Assembly (NCBI RefSeq): GCF_000499845.2
Contig: NC_023758.2
Span: forward strand, 34,570,608 to 34,634,607
Source: Phaseolus vulgaris
Lineage: Eukaryota > Streptophyta > Magnoliopsida > Fabales > Fabaceae
Length of the DNA stretch: 64,000 bases
Reading direction: 5' to 3'
Position numbers and translations under genes: made by a program
The notes under the pieces: generated by a model
The model's database searches: none
Told to the model about the DNA's origin: nothing
What the model saw: only the letters and a program-made list of their open reading frames with translations
Part shown: positions 24,395 to 37,123 of the stretch, piece after piece
How positions within the stretch are numbered: the stretch's first letter is position 1
How the letters are laid out: each line of letters starts with the position of its first letter

Positions 24395-27300
24395 AAAGTG
24401 AGATTAAGAATATGGATTGAAGTATCCTAGTACTTCCATTTATATTATTTTTTGTTGTTGATAAAAAAAAATAGAGGAAGACAAACATTTCAAAGACGAG
24501 GGAAATATGATGTTTGATTGAGTTGCAAGAAACTCTTGAAATTGTTTTTCACGATCAAATGCATTAATGGGATGCATATAATCCTCCTTTTCACCAACTA
24601 TATTTAATTACACAATAAAATAACAAAGAACAATCCAACTAAAAATAATACAACAAACCACATTACCAAAAATAAATTAGAGCATATGACTGAAATCAAA
24701 CCAGAGTAGAAAACATAGAAGAAATGATAGCCACATTTCAACTGAAAATAAATTGCTATTAAATAAAGTTACCCAATAAATATATAAATCGTACTTCAAT
24801 ACTTATGCTTTGTTTGGAGTGGATAGTAGAGTATGTGAAAGAGTGGAAGTGTGAAGAAAGTTTGATATGTTTGGATTGTGGTAATTTAGAGTGGATGTCT
24901 GGGGAGAGTTTATTGAAGAATGTAAGTGATGTGATAGTTTTGAGAGTATTTTGAATTATTTTTAAAAGTATAAATTGTAAGTTTACAAATTTACCCTTAT
25001 TTTTAAAAATATTTGAATTAAAAATATTTGAATAATGAAATATAAAATATTTTTATTTAGATTTGATTTAATTAAAATTTTATATATTATTCTTTTTGAA
25101 TAATTATTTTAGAAAAGAAAAAAAATACAAGTTTCTTATCATTTTTACAAATTTATTCTTATATTTTAAAAAATAATTAATTTATCTTTTTATAATTAAT
25201 AATAATATTATTATATAAATTTCTTTATTTTATATAAATAATTTTATTTATTTTTATTATATTATAATTTTATTTCTATTATTTTTAGTAATATTATTAA
25301 ATATTTGATACAAATACAATAAAATAAAATAAAAATTAATAATAATATTATTATTTAATAATTTTATTTAATTATTCTTTATTCATTTAAATTACATTAT
25401 CATTATTTAAAAAAATTATTTTAATTATATTATTATTTTATAAATTAATTCTACATATTAATGTTATTTTAATATTTAAATATTCATATTATTAATATTC
25501 ATATTTTTTATTATTAAAATATATAAATATATTTATAATATTACTATTTATTTTATTATTATATTATATAATTAAATTCTATGTCATAATCGATTATATT
25601 AATATATGTATAATATAACATATATAATCGATTACGTTATAGAATTTATATAAAATCGATTATAAATATAAATTTTGTAATATAATTTAATTTTTTATAA
25701 ATATATATATATAACTATTGATGATAAGAGAATCATCCAAAGGCAAAGAAACAGCAAAAAAAATCCACTACAACCACTTCTTCGGTAGTTCATGGTCAAC
25801 CGTACATCAACGATTAGTCTAAAACAAAAGACCACGAAGAAACAAATTTTAAAGGGTTTCCACGAATAAACATATGAGAGAACTTTATGAGAAAGAAAAG
25901 TAAATAGGAAAAAGAAAGACTTTAATTTCAGAATTCACTTTGCTTTCTCTTTTACGTGATTGCAACATAGAAAAAATTGCCATGGAATCGTTGGTGAAAC
26001 TTGATTGAATCATGAGTTGGTGCCACTTTGCCCCCAACTTAACAAGCTTGATTAACTTTTTGGAACTCTTCATATATATTATGCTAAACACAAATCAAAT
26101 CTTTAAAACTAAGTTTAATTTTTTTATTAGATTGTATAAAAAAATTTGAAGAATCCTAATTGAGAGGGTGTGAAAAGGGGTGGGACTTTTGATGAATGTT
26201 AAGGAATAGGAATAAGATGAGGAAGTTGTCGTCTATGGCACGCCTCACATAGGATTTTTCTGAAAGAGAAGAAACGAAATCATTGATTGTGACCCAAAAG
26301 CCATATCCTCTTTTGTCTCTTCAATCCCAATATTTTCTCCCTTTCTCTCCCAATTTCATCATCTCATTTTCTGAATCTTTGCAAAGAAAATATTGTGACT
26401 ATGAATGGCCTTTTCAAATCATAAAAAGATCATTCCCTTGGCGTGTAAGACTTAGTCTCCCTTGTTGGATAGGGTTTCCACTCTTTTTGGCTTTTCTATA
26501 TCACATTATAAATTTGTCATCAATCATATGCTATAATATCTTTCCAACCTTTCTCTCCTACAAAATAGATATTGCTGTAAACTAAGTTAAAAATCACTTT
26601 GGACTAATGTGCCTTATATGGTGAGATCGTTGTGGGATTATAGGGTAGGTTGATAACACTAACTTATAAATTAACTACTTTTTTTTTAACTTAAAAGTTT
26701 GGAACTGTAAAAGTTATCTTAAAAAATCCTTTTATTTTATTTATAATGATTATTATATATCTTCAAATCATGACAATAATTTTTAACTTTATATTATAAA
26801 GGATGGCCATGTTTATTATTTTTATATCTTACAAAAAAAAATATAACTTAGCAAAATGAAGTTATATCTATTAAAACTCCCTAGTATAAAAAATGATACT
26901 TTACATTTTTTCTTTTCAACATTCCAAGTAGATTTTGACATTCTACAGCAAAATTATAATTTTATTTATTTATTTTGAAACTTATATGTATGATTTGAAG
27001 TTCAAAAAAATCTTACAAATATAAGAATTATTCATCAGGTTGACAATTAATTGGTTTATATATTTTTTTTATTATAAATATCAATTACAACGATTCCTTT
27101 CATCAAAGTTAAGAAATAATGCAGACTTAAGAGTATGTTTACATAATTCATAAATGTATACTTATAATGTTCAAAATTTAATTATCTTAGATACTTTCAA
27201 AAGCATCCTACATATTTATATATATTATGTTACTATTGTTAATGCTGAAGATCAATGCTAAAGATTCTTCTTATATCTTAAAGTATCTTAAAGTATGACA

Positions 27301-27464
27301 CAAGATGCTTGAAATAAGTTGTGAAATCCTAATCAAGAGTAACATCAGATGTAACTTTCTTTTTTTTTGTCCTTTCCTAAGACCCTGCACATACACATAA
27401 AGAAAAAACTTATCAAACACACCTTTTTTTTTTCTTAATCTTAACTAAATAATTAAAATTCACT
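24395..27464. other. Extremely AT-rich gene-free region
   Basis: From about 24960 to 25720 the sequence is almost entirely A and T. A 70-bp imperfect inverted repeat lies at 25576-25645 (ATTCTATGTCATAATCGATT against its complement). Short frames at 25885-26091 (minus) and 26283-26585 (plus) have no recognisable domain. Confidence 0.5.
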
Positions 27465-27974
27465 CACTACAATATATTACATAAATATAAAAAGTTTCAG
27501 TAATATAACATTTAAATACGAACTTCAAAAAATTAAATATTATAATTTGTCTAGTATCAAACATCCTAATGTAACACATATATGTATGTAACACTTTTTG
27601 TTATTTCTTAGTTAAATTTGAAATATTACGAATTATATCCGTATGTAACAATTTTTTTTAATTAAATTTTTAATTACCTTATATACATATTATATTCTTA
27701 TATAATAATTTCTGTTTTAATAATTAAATTTTAAATATCTTACATACGGATTATATCTGTATGTAATTATTCACGTTTCATGCCGCCAAAGTTACATACA
27801 TATTATAGCCGTATGTAATTATTTTTGGTTTATACACGGAAAAATCTGTATGTAATGTCTATTTACATACTGAATATAATTTGTATGTAAATATTCGTAT
27901 GTAACGTTCACTTTACATAGGGATAAAAATTCGTATGTAATAATCGATATGTAATTCCATATTTTCTTGTAGTA
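27465..27974. mobile_element. CACTA-like element with subterminal repeats
   Basis: Begins CACTACAATATATTACAT and ends TATTTTCTTGTAGTA, the last base changed from the expected G. The right half holds many copies of a CGTATGTAA-like motif in both orientations between about 27590 and 27960. This resembles the subterminal transposase-binding repeats of CACTA elements. No coding capacity and no clear 3-bp duplication were seen. Confidence 0.6.
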
Positions 27975-27979
27975 TAACT

Positions 27980-30070
27980 TATCAACATAATTAATAATAC
28001 ATAAATTAAGTTAATGTGGTATGTTAAGATAAAGAAAATTTTCAATAACATCTCCAATGAAGTTGAGCCATCACATGATGTCTTTCAAAAGATACATTTA
28101 CATTAGCTATATGTCTCAAAGAAGATCAACACTTATTATTTGGTTAGGGTAGTTTACACACATATCCCAAGCATAGGATATAAATCTCATTTAGTCTATC
28201 CCCACTTAATGTCTTAATCTATATGATCAAATTATCATTAAAGGTTGAATATCTCCTTTACATTAATGGATAACATGCTTAATATCATTGCCTAAGGTAG
28301 GATGTCACACTAGGTATCCTACACACAACATACATCAATAAAAGGTGAATAACCAACCCTTGATTGATCTCCCTAGCACCCAACCTCAACCTCATTTGAG
28401 TGACCATCGTGTTGTTCATGCTTGTAGAGGACATATAATTGTCTTGGTCTCTCTCCCTTTACAAGTTATTACTTGAGTAAATATTCAATTGCTTAAGTAA
28501 ACAAGGTGTTAGTCAAGAGTGGATGGGTCCAACGAATACTCAAATTTTAGCTAGAAGTGAATACGTGTTAAAAAAATCAATATTTAGTTAGGAATAGTGG
28601 TAATCCAAATAATACTGGGTTTATCAAGACTTTTGGAATCCAAAAAATACTAATATTTTATCTTGTAACATTAGTATGCTTAAGTACTAAAAATATAGGT
28701 TTTTACGTCCTCAGTGCTATTCTGAGATACAAAATTATATTTTAAATGTTATCTAGTCTTAAATTGAAGTTGAGTTTTTCTTCACCACTCACTCTTAGAA
28801 TGTCTCTTTAAGTCAAACAACAATAGTAACAATGATCATGGATGAATTCATGAATGAAAAAAGGGAGAAGAGAATGGCATTTCAAGAAGAATCATTAGAA
28901 ACATAACTAGACAAAATACTCTTGCAACAAAAAATCATTTATTTTCCTTGTTTAATATTTTTTGAAGCTCTAATTATAAGTAGTGGTATAAATAGTAAAA
29001 ACATAAATAAATTTTTTTAAAGATCCAAAATCTTGTTAAAAAACATTTAAAAGAAAACATGAACCATAAATCAACCAACATTATAAATCTAACTAAAAAA
29101 GACAAAGTGAAAGACAAAGAAGACAAGAATAGAACAACATGAATCAAGATATGGAAAACATATGTAAATTTCACTATACTAAAAAAATTATTTTTGAATT
29201 TGAATTTGAAGTTTCCTTCTCTTTTAGTTTAAATTTTTCTTCTACAAACTCCTAGAAAGATATGTATGAATGACTAATAATATTAAACAAAGCTCTTAAA
29301 TGATATAAGAAATTGAAAAATGATAACGAATACCAATGCAGTCGTGCAATTAGAATCATTGAAAAGTGGATCAATTTAATTAAAATAAATAGTAATATAT
29401 AAAACAACAACTCATTCTAAACTGAACTGAAAATCAGTGTAAAATTGACGATCAATTGAGGATTAGTTTAACTTTTGTAGCTCTAGAAATACTATATTAT
29501 AACGTCTTATCAACAACTCTACGCCATCATTATTGGGAATGTAAAATACCTAAAGCCTCATGTTTTTCAATTGGAAACCTCTAAAAAGCCAAAGATCTTC
29601 ATTCTTGACCAGAAAAAAGGTAACAGATTTTTTTCCCTCTTGGCATTATCCTTTTGCAGTAATTGTTGACTATGAAGAGATAGTGAACTTCAAATTATTA
29701 AAGTTGGGTACAATCATTATTTAGTGTCTCAAATATAATTCTATTTTTTAGCTAAAAAAAATAAAGTTTTCATTTTAAAAAGTGGATGAAATAACTCAAT
29801 TTATATATACAAGATTTTGATCATTTCTAGATATGCAATCCCATTGATCGTTTCAAAGATCTTGTACAATAACTAGATATTTAATAAACGCTAATAAAAT
29901 TGAATTAGCGATTCCAATCAAAATAAGAAGAGACAAATAAAGAAAAAAATGTTGATAGTTTATGTGTGCAAATACTATACTGATAATAACGATTGTAAGT
30001 CACATAAATTCAAAAGATTTATCTTTAAACATTTACTATTTTAAAATACATTTATCTTTAAAATCATGCA
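27980..30070. other. No gene recognised
   Basis: AT-rich with chance frames. The interval 28200-28760 is somewhat more complex but matched nothing I recognise. Confidence 0.45.
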
Positions 30071-30415
30071 TTTTGGAGATCTTACCTTAACTAGAAATTA
30101 GGACATTTTATAATAAATAAGTTGATGCAGACATCATCTTATAAGTTAGTTTTATAAGGTTAAATTATATTTAAGGTTAACTTCTTAATATGGTATCAGA
30201 ATTCTTTAGAGTTTGTCTATCCAAGTGGAACTTTATTAGAATTATTAGGTCATCCGTATTACTCATAAATATATAGTCTCATGTATAAGTCGGTTGATCT
30301 CAACACGAAGAAGTGTTGAGTGTTGAAAATCTCACATTGAATAGTATATAAGTAACAACAAACATCATATTATAAGTTAATTTTATAAGATTAAATTAGG
30401 TTTAAAGTACACTTT
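30071..30415 (+). mobile_element. TRIM retrotransposon copy, decayed
   Basis: Two related terminal repeats (about 30071-30190 and 30321-30412) flank a 130-bp interior that starts TATGGTATCAGAATTC, a methionine tRNA primer site. The second repeat begins TGTTGAAAATCTCACATTGA. Both contain CATCATNTTATAAGTTA and a GGTTTAA/ATTTAAGG end. The layout and size fit a terminal-repeat retrotransposon in miniature. It belongs to the same broad family as the copies at 40388 and 61498. Confidence 0.72.
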
Positions 30416-31830
30416 TTATTACCTTCCAATAAATATAGTAGAAAATAATTTAAAAAATATGAAAAAAAATTAGAGCAACTTAACTATATTTATTAACGAT
30501 AATCTGAAGTAAACCCTAAATCATATCTAGAATAGGAGGAACAAGGGAGAGTTGAAATCCCAAACGGGATTGTGTCTTATAACAAAAGTTAAGGAGCTAC
30601 ATGATTGCAATAGTGTTAAGAATTTGTACATGCAAATTGGTGGGGATTTTATTTCCCTGAGTTGACAAGAAAAGGTGGTGATATAGGTAAATTAAGAGTA
30701 AAATGAAATAAAAATAGTGTTGCTTTATTGGCTTTGCAACAATTACGAAAATAAAGTTGGTTCATTGAGAAGGCGATATGATATATGTGATACCCCACTT
30801 TCATTACTAAGTGACGAAGAAGAATCATTATTTTGCTTTACTTAGCTTAAAGATCATACTTTTCTTCTTCTCATTTTCTCCTGCACCATGCTTTAAACAA
30901 ACATTACTTTGTTATTGCAGCATAAAAGAGATCAATTGGTAGATATATATGATGTTCACATACATAAACATATAGAGCTGTGACAAGTTGACAAAAACTA
31001 TGTATTAATCAGAATTTGATTAATGGTATGGTTTTTTTATATGGTTTTCTCAATTTTTTGTTACTATACTAAGTAGAGACAAACAGTTTCTAGACACTAG
31101 CAGATGTAAATGTAATTTGTATAGTTGAACATATCACTTTTGTTGGTTAATCTTTTCGGAGTTATACACAAATCATAATCTGTATAAGTTATAATAAAGT
31201 TCAAACATCTCTAAAATATTATAATTTTATTTATTAATTTATGATAAAAAAAAGTTAATCTGAATTTGATTACACATTGATCTGGCTAAAAATTCAAACT
31301 CCTAAAGTTGGACCTTATTCAAAGCCAATTCATAAACACTTATCCAGTTTTTCTCACTGCAATTGTTGCCTTCAAATTCAAACTCACATATAATGTTTAT
31401 TTAGTTATACTCCTAATTTGACACAAATAGTAAAGAAACGAGTAAAAGGTTGTATGTGTGTGTTTTTTTTTTCAAAAAGGAGTAATGGTTGAATGGGAGC
31501 ACAAAATTATGCATTTGTCAACTTGGATTAAGTAAGGACATTGAAAGCTAGGAGAAAATAATACTACTCAAAATTCTATTATTATGAATGTTCTTTTACC
31601 TCTTTATCTTAGTAAATTATGTAGTATTCAAGTTACAAGAGATAGTTTTATATACATATATATAAAAGCTTTTCTGTTAAGCATCACTATGCAACTTGTT
31701 GACATCTCAATTAGGTTGACACTTCAAGTAACAACAATCATCTACTATCACATGAAAAAAGTATTATTAAAAACAGAAAAAAGAAAGAAAATAAAAAAAA
31801 AATATATGGAGGGACTAAACCCAAAATCCA
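30416..31830. other. No gene recognised
   Basis: AT-rich spacer between the TRIM and the 3' side of the minus-strand LINE. Confidence 0.45.
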
Positions 31831-31834
31831 TATG

Positions 31835-34690
31835 TTAACAAAAACGATACATATGTAAACTATACATTTTCATAAAGAATTCTAAGAACAAACTAGATGG
31901 AAGCCTATTATACCAATGAAATGATTCTCTATGAATAAATCCTAAATTAGCCAACTTATCATCACACGCATTCCCTTCACAAAAAATATGAGTAACCCTG
32001 AACCTAATTTTCCCACAGTAATTAAAACAAATATTACGTCGATTACAAAACATCCACGGAACATTAGTCATAACAGTAAACACAACACAAACCAAGACAG
32101 AATTACACTCAAGTCATACATTAGTAAGCCTCGTCTTTTGAGCTTCCTCCATAGCTTGTATAACTCCATAAAACTCAACAACTATTGCAGTCTAAACTTC
32201 AAGAAATGCGGAGAAAGCACCAATAAACTCCCTCATACTCCCACGAAAAATACCTCCACAAGTAGCAAAATCAGGATATCCCTAACAGCCCCATCATTGT
32301 TAATTTTAACCCAGCCTGATGAAGGAAACTTCCATCTAACAGGAAAATGACGAAGAACTTTACCAGTACAATTATTAATACCAAAAAACTTAATCACGTT
32401 AAAATCCAACATATCATTATTCATTGAAGCTTTAGACGAATTTCTCACTAGACAAGTTAAATCTTTAATTACCGAAATAGCCCTAGAAACATCAATTTTA
32501 TCTTGAAATCTAACATAATTCCTCATATGCCATATCATCCAAATAGAAAAGGTTATCACAATAAGCTTAATCAATTTGACCAAAAGACTACCATCACTCT
32601 TAATAAAAGAAAGAAGATCATCATTATTAGATAAATGAGAAGTAAGAAAAATCTACCGAACCCAACTCCAAATATGCAAAGCATTAGAACATTCAAAAAA
32701 TAAATGTTGAATAGATTACTCATGCTTTTCACAAAGCGTACACTTAGAACATAAACCTTTATTCTAATATGTTGATCTGTAGGAAGCCACCCATGAAAAA
32801 ATTTCCAGGGTACTAGCGTTTTGGAAGGCGGAATAGATGAAGACCAAATGAATTTATCCCAACCACAAGGAACTCCTGGTTCCAAGAAAAAAGTCCTAGT
32901 CAATTTAAGAGTAAAACAACCAGACTCATCTAGAATCCAATTAGGAATATCTTGTTCCTCCCTAACCATGATATGATTAAAAAAATAAGGCATCTGCTAT
33001 AAAGACAAGGGAATATTCCTATCACAACCTGTCCAAAACTGAGAGACTGTATCTGGAATGCTAGCACCATCAGATAACCCTGTAATATTTGCTAAAGAAG
33101 TAGTAGAACCTATGTAGCACAGACACTGACACAGACACTGATACGACATGAACACGGAAATACGTAAAATCTCTAAAATGTAGGACACGGGGACACGGAT
33201 CTATATATTATATAATTATGAATTATATAAATTGACAATAAAGATTTATGTGCACAAGTATGCTCCAAATTATTTTTTGGAGCAGAAAGATGTTTTTCAT
33301 GACTGGTTCACGAGGATTTGTTTCTTATTTTTATAATCATAAAACAATTTATACAATAAAATTTGAATTTTTAGAAAATTAATGTATTTTTCCTTTTTAA
33401 AATTGTGTTAGAACCGTATTAGAATTGTAAAAAATCTAACAAATACTTTTTGAATTGGACACTTCACGAATACGTGTCCTACAGGTGTCATACGAGTGTC
33501 GGTGTCCGACCCGAGTATCGGACACCGACACGCCATTTAAGAGGAGTATCCGAGCTTCATAGAGTAGAACACCATTTATCATTCTAAAAATTAATAAAAA
33601 CACATGTACCAACAATCCAAGTATAATCAAGTATAGTAAAATAAAGCTGCTTAATTCCAGGCTAAAGAGATGAGGATCTGTAAACCATTCTAAACTCGTA
33701 TTTTGATTTAAAAACCTTGACTTTCAGGAGAAAAGACCAAGACCTGTTGCTATAAGCAAAGTTCCAAGTAAGCTTAAGAAGATATGCATTATTTTCATGA
33801 CGAAGATTAATAATCTTCAAACCTCCATTCTCAAAAGGAGAACAAATCGTATCCCAATTCACGATAATTATGCCTTTTTTTAGAATATCACTAGTCCAAA
33901 TAAAATTTTGACACCATTGTTCAACTTGCTGAAGAAGTGAAACAGACCATTTATACATATTAAAGTTATAAGATAGAAATCTAGTAATCATCGTATTGAC
34001 CAACTAAATCCAACATGCTAAGAGATTTACCCTTCCAAGATGCTAGCTTCAATTTGACTACTCTTAGAATTATTAACATAGTGACCAAAAAAATCACCAT
34101 ATGTTTTTTAAAAAAATACTTAAATTTATTAGACTTATTATCCCCCTACAGAAAACAAATATGTCATCAACATATAAAATATGAGAGGGAGTGAGATAAC
34201 CTTGCAGACTAGCCATATGTAGAATTTTCTTATCATTCACAAGCTTAGAGATACATCTACTAAGAACTTCCTCTGCAAGATAGAAAAGTAAAGGAGACAA
34301 AGGACCACCTTATCTAACACCTCTACTGCAAGGAAAAAAACCACCAAACTGCCATTTTTTATGATAGAAAGCATAATTGAACGGAGAATTGTACTAATCC
34401 AACCGACAAACGAAGGGTGAAAATCAAAGCGTGTCAAAACTAATAATAAGAACTTTCAACTCAAAGTGTCAAAGGTTTTATGAATATCAAGTTTGTAAGC
34501 CACATTACCTCCTCTAACCTTTTTAGAAAGCATGTTAATAGCTTCATAAACAATACTAATGCAATCCTAAATTTATCTACCCTGCACAAATCCATATTGA
34601 TTAGGAGAAATGATTCTAGCAGGAACAAGTACAATATTTTGTTGGTATTCTTACACACTTACCAATAAGTTTTATTTTTTTATTAAGTTC
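31835..34690 (-). mobile_element. LINE retrotransposon, 5'-truncated and frameshifted
   Basis: Read from 34690 downward, the pieces occur in LINE ORF2 order. The RT begins around SPNQYGFVQGR-like sequence (34461-34658). Next are HPSFVGWISTILRS (34237-34437) and the catalytic block SPLLFYLAEEVLSR...SHILYVDDIFVF (34094-34300), whose YVDD replaces the usual YADD. The thumb/linker follows (33662-34003), then a zf-RVT region (FIWSSSIPPSKTL...FFHGWLPTDQHI, 32571-32993). An RNase H domain closes it (SGWVKINNDGA near 32300; THIFCEGNACDDKLANLG near 31950). The endonuclease and ORF1 are missing. Many frame breaks and a nested DNA transposon (33110-33562) show it is dead. Confidence 0.88.
33110..33562. 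mobile_element. hAT-like non-autonomous DNA transposon inside the LINE
   Basis: The 453-bp insert begins CTATGTAGCACAGACAC and ends GTATCCGAGCTTCATAG, imperfect inverted termini (CTATG...CATAG exact). AGTAGAAC occurs directly on both sides (33102-33109 and 33563-33570), an 8-bp target duplication typical of the hAT superfamily. Subterminal GGACACGGGGACACGG and GTGTCGGTGTCCGAC blocks are rich in GACAC/GTGTC motifs. Removing it together with one duplication lets the LINE frame read on through NDKWCST to SLANITGLSDG. Confidence 0.85.
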
Positions 34691-37123
34691 CATATTGTTT
34701 AGTTTTTTATAATGAATAAGTGAAAGTCCTCTTTAGTAGAGTGAAATAGTATTCACGTCCTTGAAAGTATCAATCTAGTATGATTAATTCTTGAAAGTTT
34801 TTAGTTGTAATTAAGTCTTTCAAGTTTTTTTTTTCATTGAAAATTTTGTCTTTTGTTACTAATTTTAGTATGCTTTATGTTTGAAGTTTGTCATAAATTT
34901 AAGTATTTTGAATTAAGTTTTTATAAAAAAAAAGTTGTCTAAATACTTAAAAAACTTATATTTTTAATTGAGTATTTGTTGTTTAATTTTTTCACTAACT
35001 AGGTTACATGACTTTTATTTCATCATATTCTTTAGTTATCTTCATATGTTAAGAAATATGAAGATTTATAGTTAATATAAAATAATATTTCATTTAATAT
35101 AAAATAACAAGTGATTTTTATTATTTTCATTAAAAATGTGTTGGATAACAAGAGATTGTCATTGTTAACTACATTGATGGTGGTGACGACAACAATCCCT
35201 CAGTGTAGGTGATAATGTAGAAGTGATCAAGGAATATAATGACCTCTTATCCACACGTTTTCAATAAAAACAATAAAAATCACTTGTCATTTTTATTAAC
35301 TATAATATCATTTTATATTAACCATAAAACATTACATTTTTTTGACATGTAGAGACAAATAAATAAGATAATGGGTAAGATAACATTCACACCACTCAAT
35401 TAATGAAAAAATCAAACAACATGGATTCAATTGAAAAATATAGAAATTTTAAATACTCTATAGAAGAATTTTTTTAATAAAGAAACAATTCAAAATATTC
35501 AAATGTATTAAAATTTAATTAAGTCATATGAGAAAAAAATTGGTAGTGGAGCTTTGTATTACATTGTTGTTGTTGACATATTCATTTTTCTCTAATCCTA
35601 AAATGTACATTTTATACTAATGTTAGAGATGTGGTGTTATAGGGCACAATAGAGCCTTTCTTGAAACTATTACAAATATCCAACAACCACATGCTGAATA
35701 TTAAACTCACCAAGTTTGCCCCAACCCTTCATACAACTGAGATACATTACATCATTCTAGATTTAATTTCGTTTATTCTAACTCCAAGACTAAACTAAAT
35801 GCGAACTGAAAATGTGTTTCTTTTCTTAACAGACATATAAACATATTATCTTAATTACTTTGGTTATTATTTGATATAGTTAAATTAAGTTGCTGATAGA
35901 AAAAAAGTTAAATTATTAAGTCTATTTAAAAGGTAAATTGAACTATGATTGTATTTTTAAAGTTTATTTTGATCATAATGTAAACTATAATGTCATATTG
36001 TGGTTAAAAATACTTTCAGAATCAGTTATCATTTATGCATACTTTTGTGCATTTTCTACTAGTAAATAATTTATTGTAATTGATACTTTTGATGTATAAT
36101 TTAACTTCAATTTATATTATGCAAAGCTTGTAAATACTACTTCACAAATTCAAAATAATAACCATTTAACTAAAATATGATTCATGTTATTTGTTAACTA
36201 ATAAAATAATTACAAACAGCGTTAGACAACATCTAATGTTGTGACTAGTTATTTGATAAAGAAGTTATTAGCATAGAATGATAGAAGAATTAATGTACCA
36301 ATAACAATAAACAATACAGATTTATTTATCTAAATTCTGTTTTCAAAAAGCTAAATGTCAATGCTTATATTTTTCAAAGATTAAAAATAGTAATTATTTC
36401 ACTTGTTTTTATGTTCTAACATTCACCTCAATAAAGAATTAGACATGACTTAATATGAGTACTACCTTGTCAACAAAAAAAATTGAAAAAATAAATGACT
36501 GAAATTCTTTTAAGGAACAATCAATTAAATTTTTTTAAAAAATGCATTCATCATGTGTGCTAACTATGAATTGTCACTTGGTGTAGAACCTTAGCACTAT
36601 ACATCAAACAAAACTCGCCATAATGATTAAAATGAAAAGGTGAAAATGAGTTAAAAGTGCCTACTCTGTTCATCCATGTGTGTGTATAACAGTTTTTAGA
36701 AAAAGTATGTTAATGAAAATCAATTTCTTTTGAAAACAATCTTTTAGCTGGTATAAAGCATGTAACTAGAACACATTTCCACACCCTTATAACCCAGTAA
36801 AGAATATATCTTAGGTAGATACTAAATGTAAATGGTGATTTTCAGAGCAGAGAAATTAATTAGTACAAGCTACTTCAAATTAATTTAAGTGACTACAGTA
36901 ATGAAAGATTAAGTTCCATGGTCCAAAAACTTCCTCGAGTGCAAGCCTGTGCAGTTATAGAGAAAGCATGACACCAATTCATGAAAGGAGTCTAAGCTTC
37001 TCTAGTTTCCAGGTACACACTATATAACCTATCTTATGACAGCAAAAGAAAAAAAAAATCATGGACCTTTCTTCTCTTCACCTAACAGATAATATAAACT
37101 TTACGAACACCTTCAGCCACCAG
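34691..37123. other. Intergenic region, no gene recognised
   Basis: AT-rich sequence with no domain or transposon end seen. The part adjoining 37123 (from roughly 36900) is probably the TMN gene 3' UTR. Confidence 0.45.

Noticed and set aside
25885..26091. Minus-strand frame beginning with SKKLIKLVK, faintly like the N-terminus of SAUR proteins
   Set aside because: The conserved SAUR core does not follow in any frame; similarity is a short lysine/leucine run.
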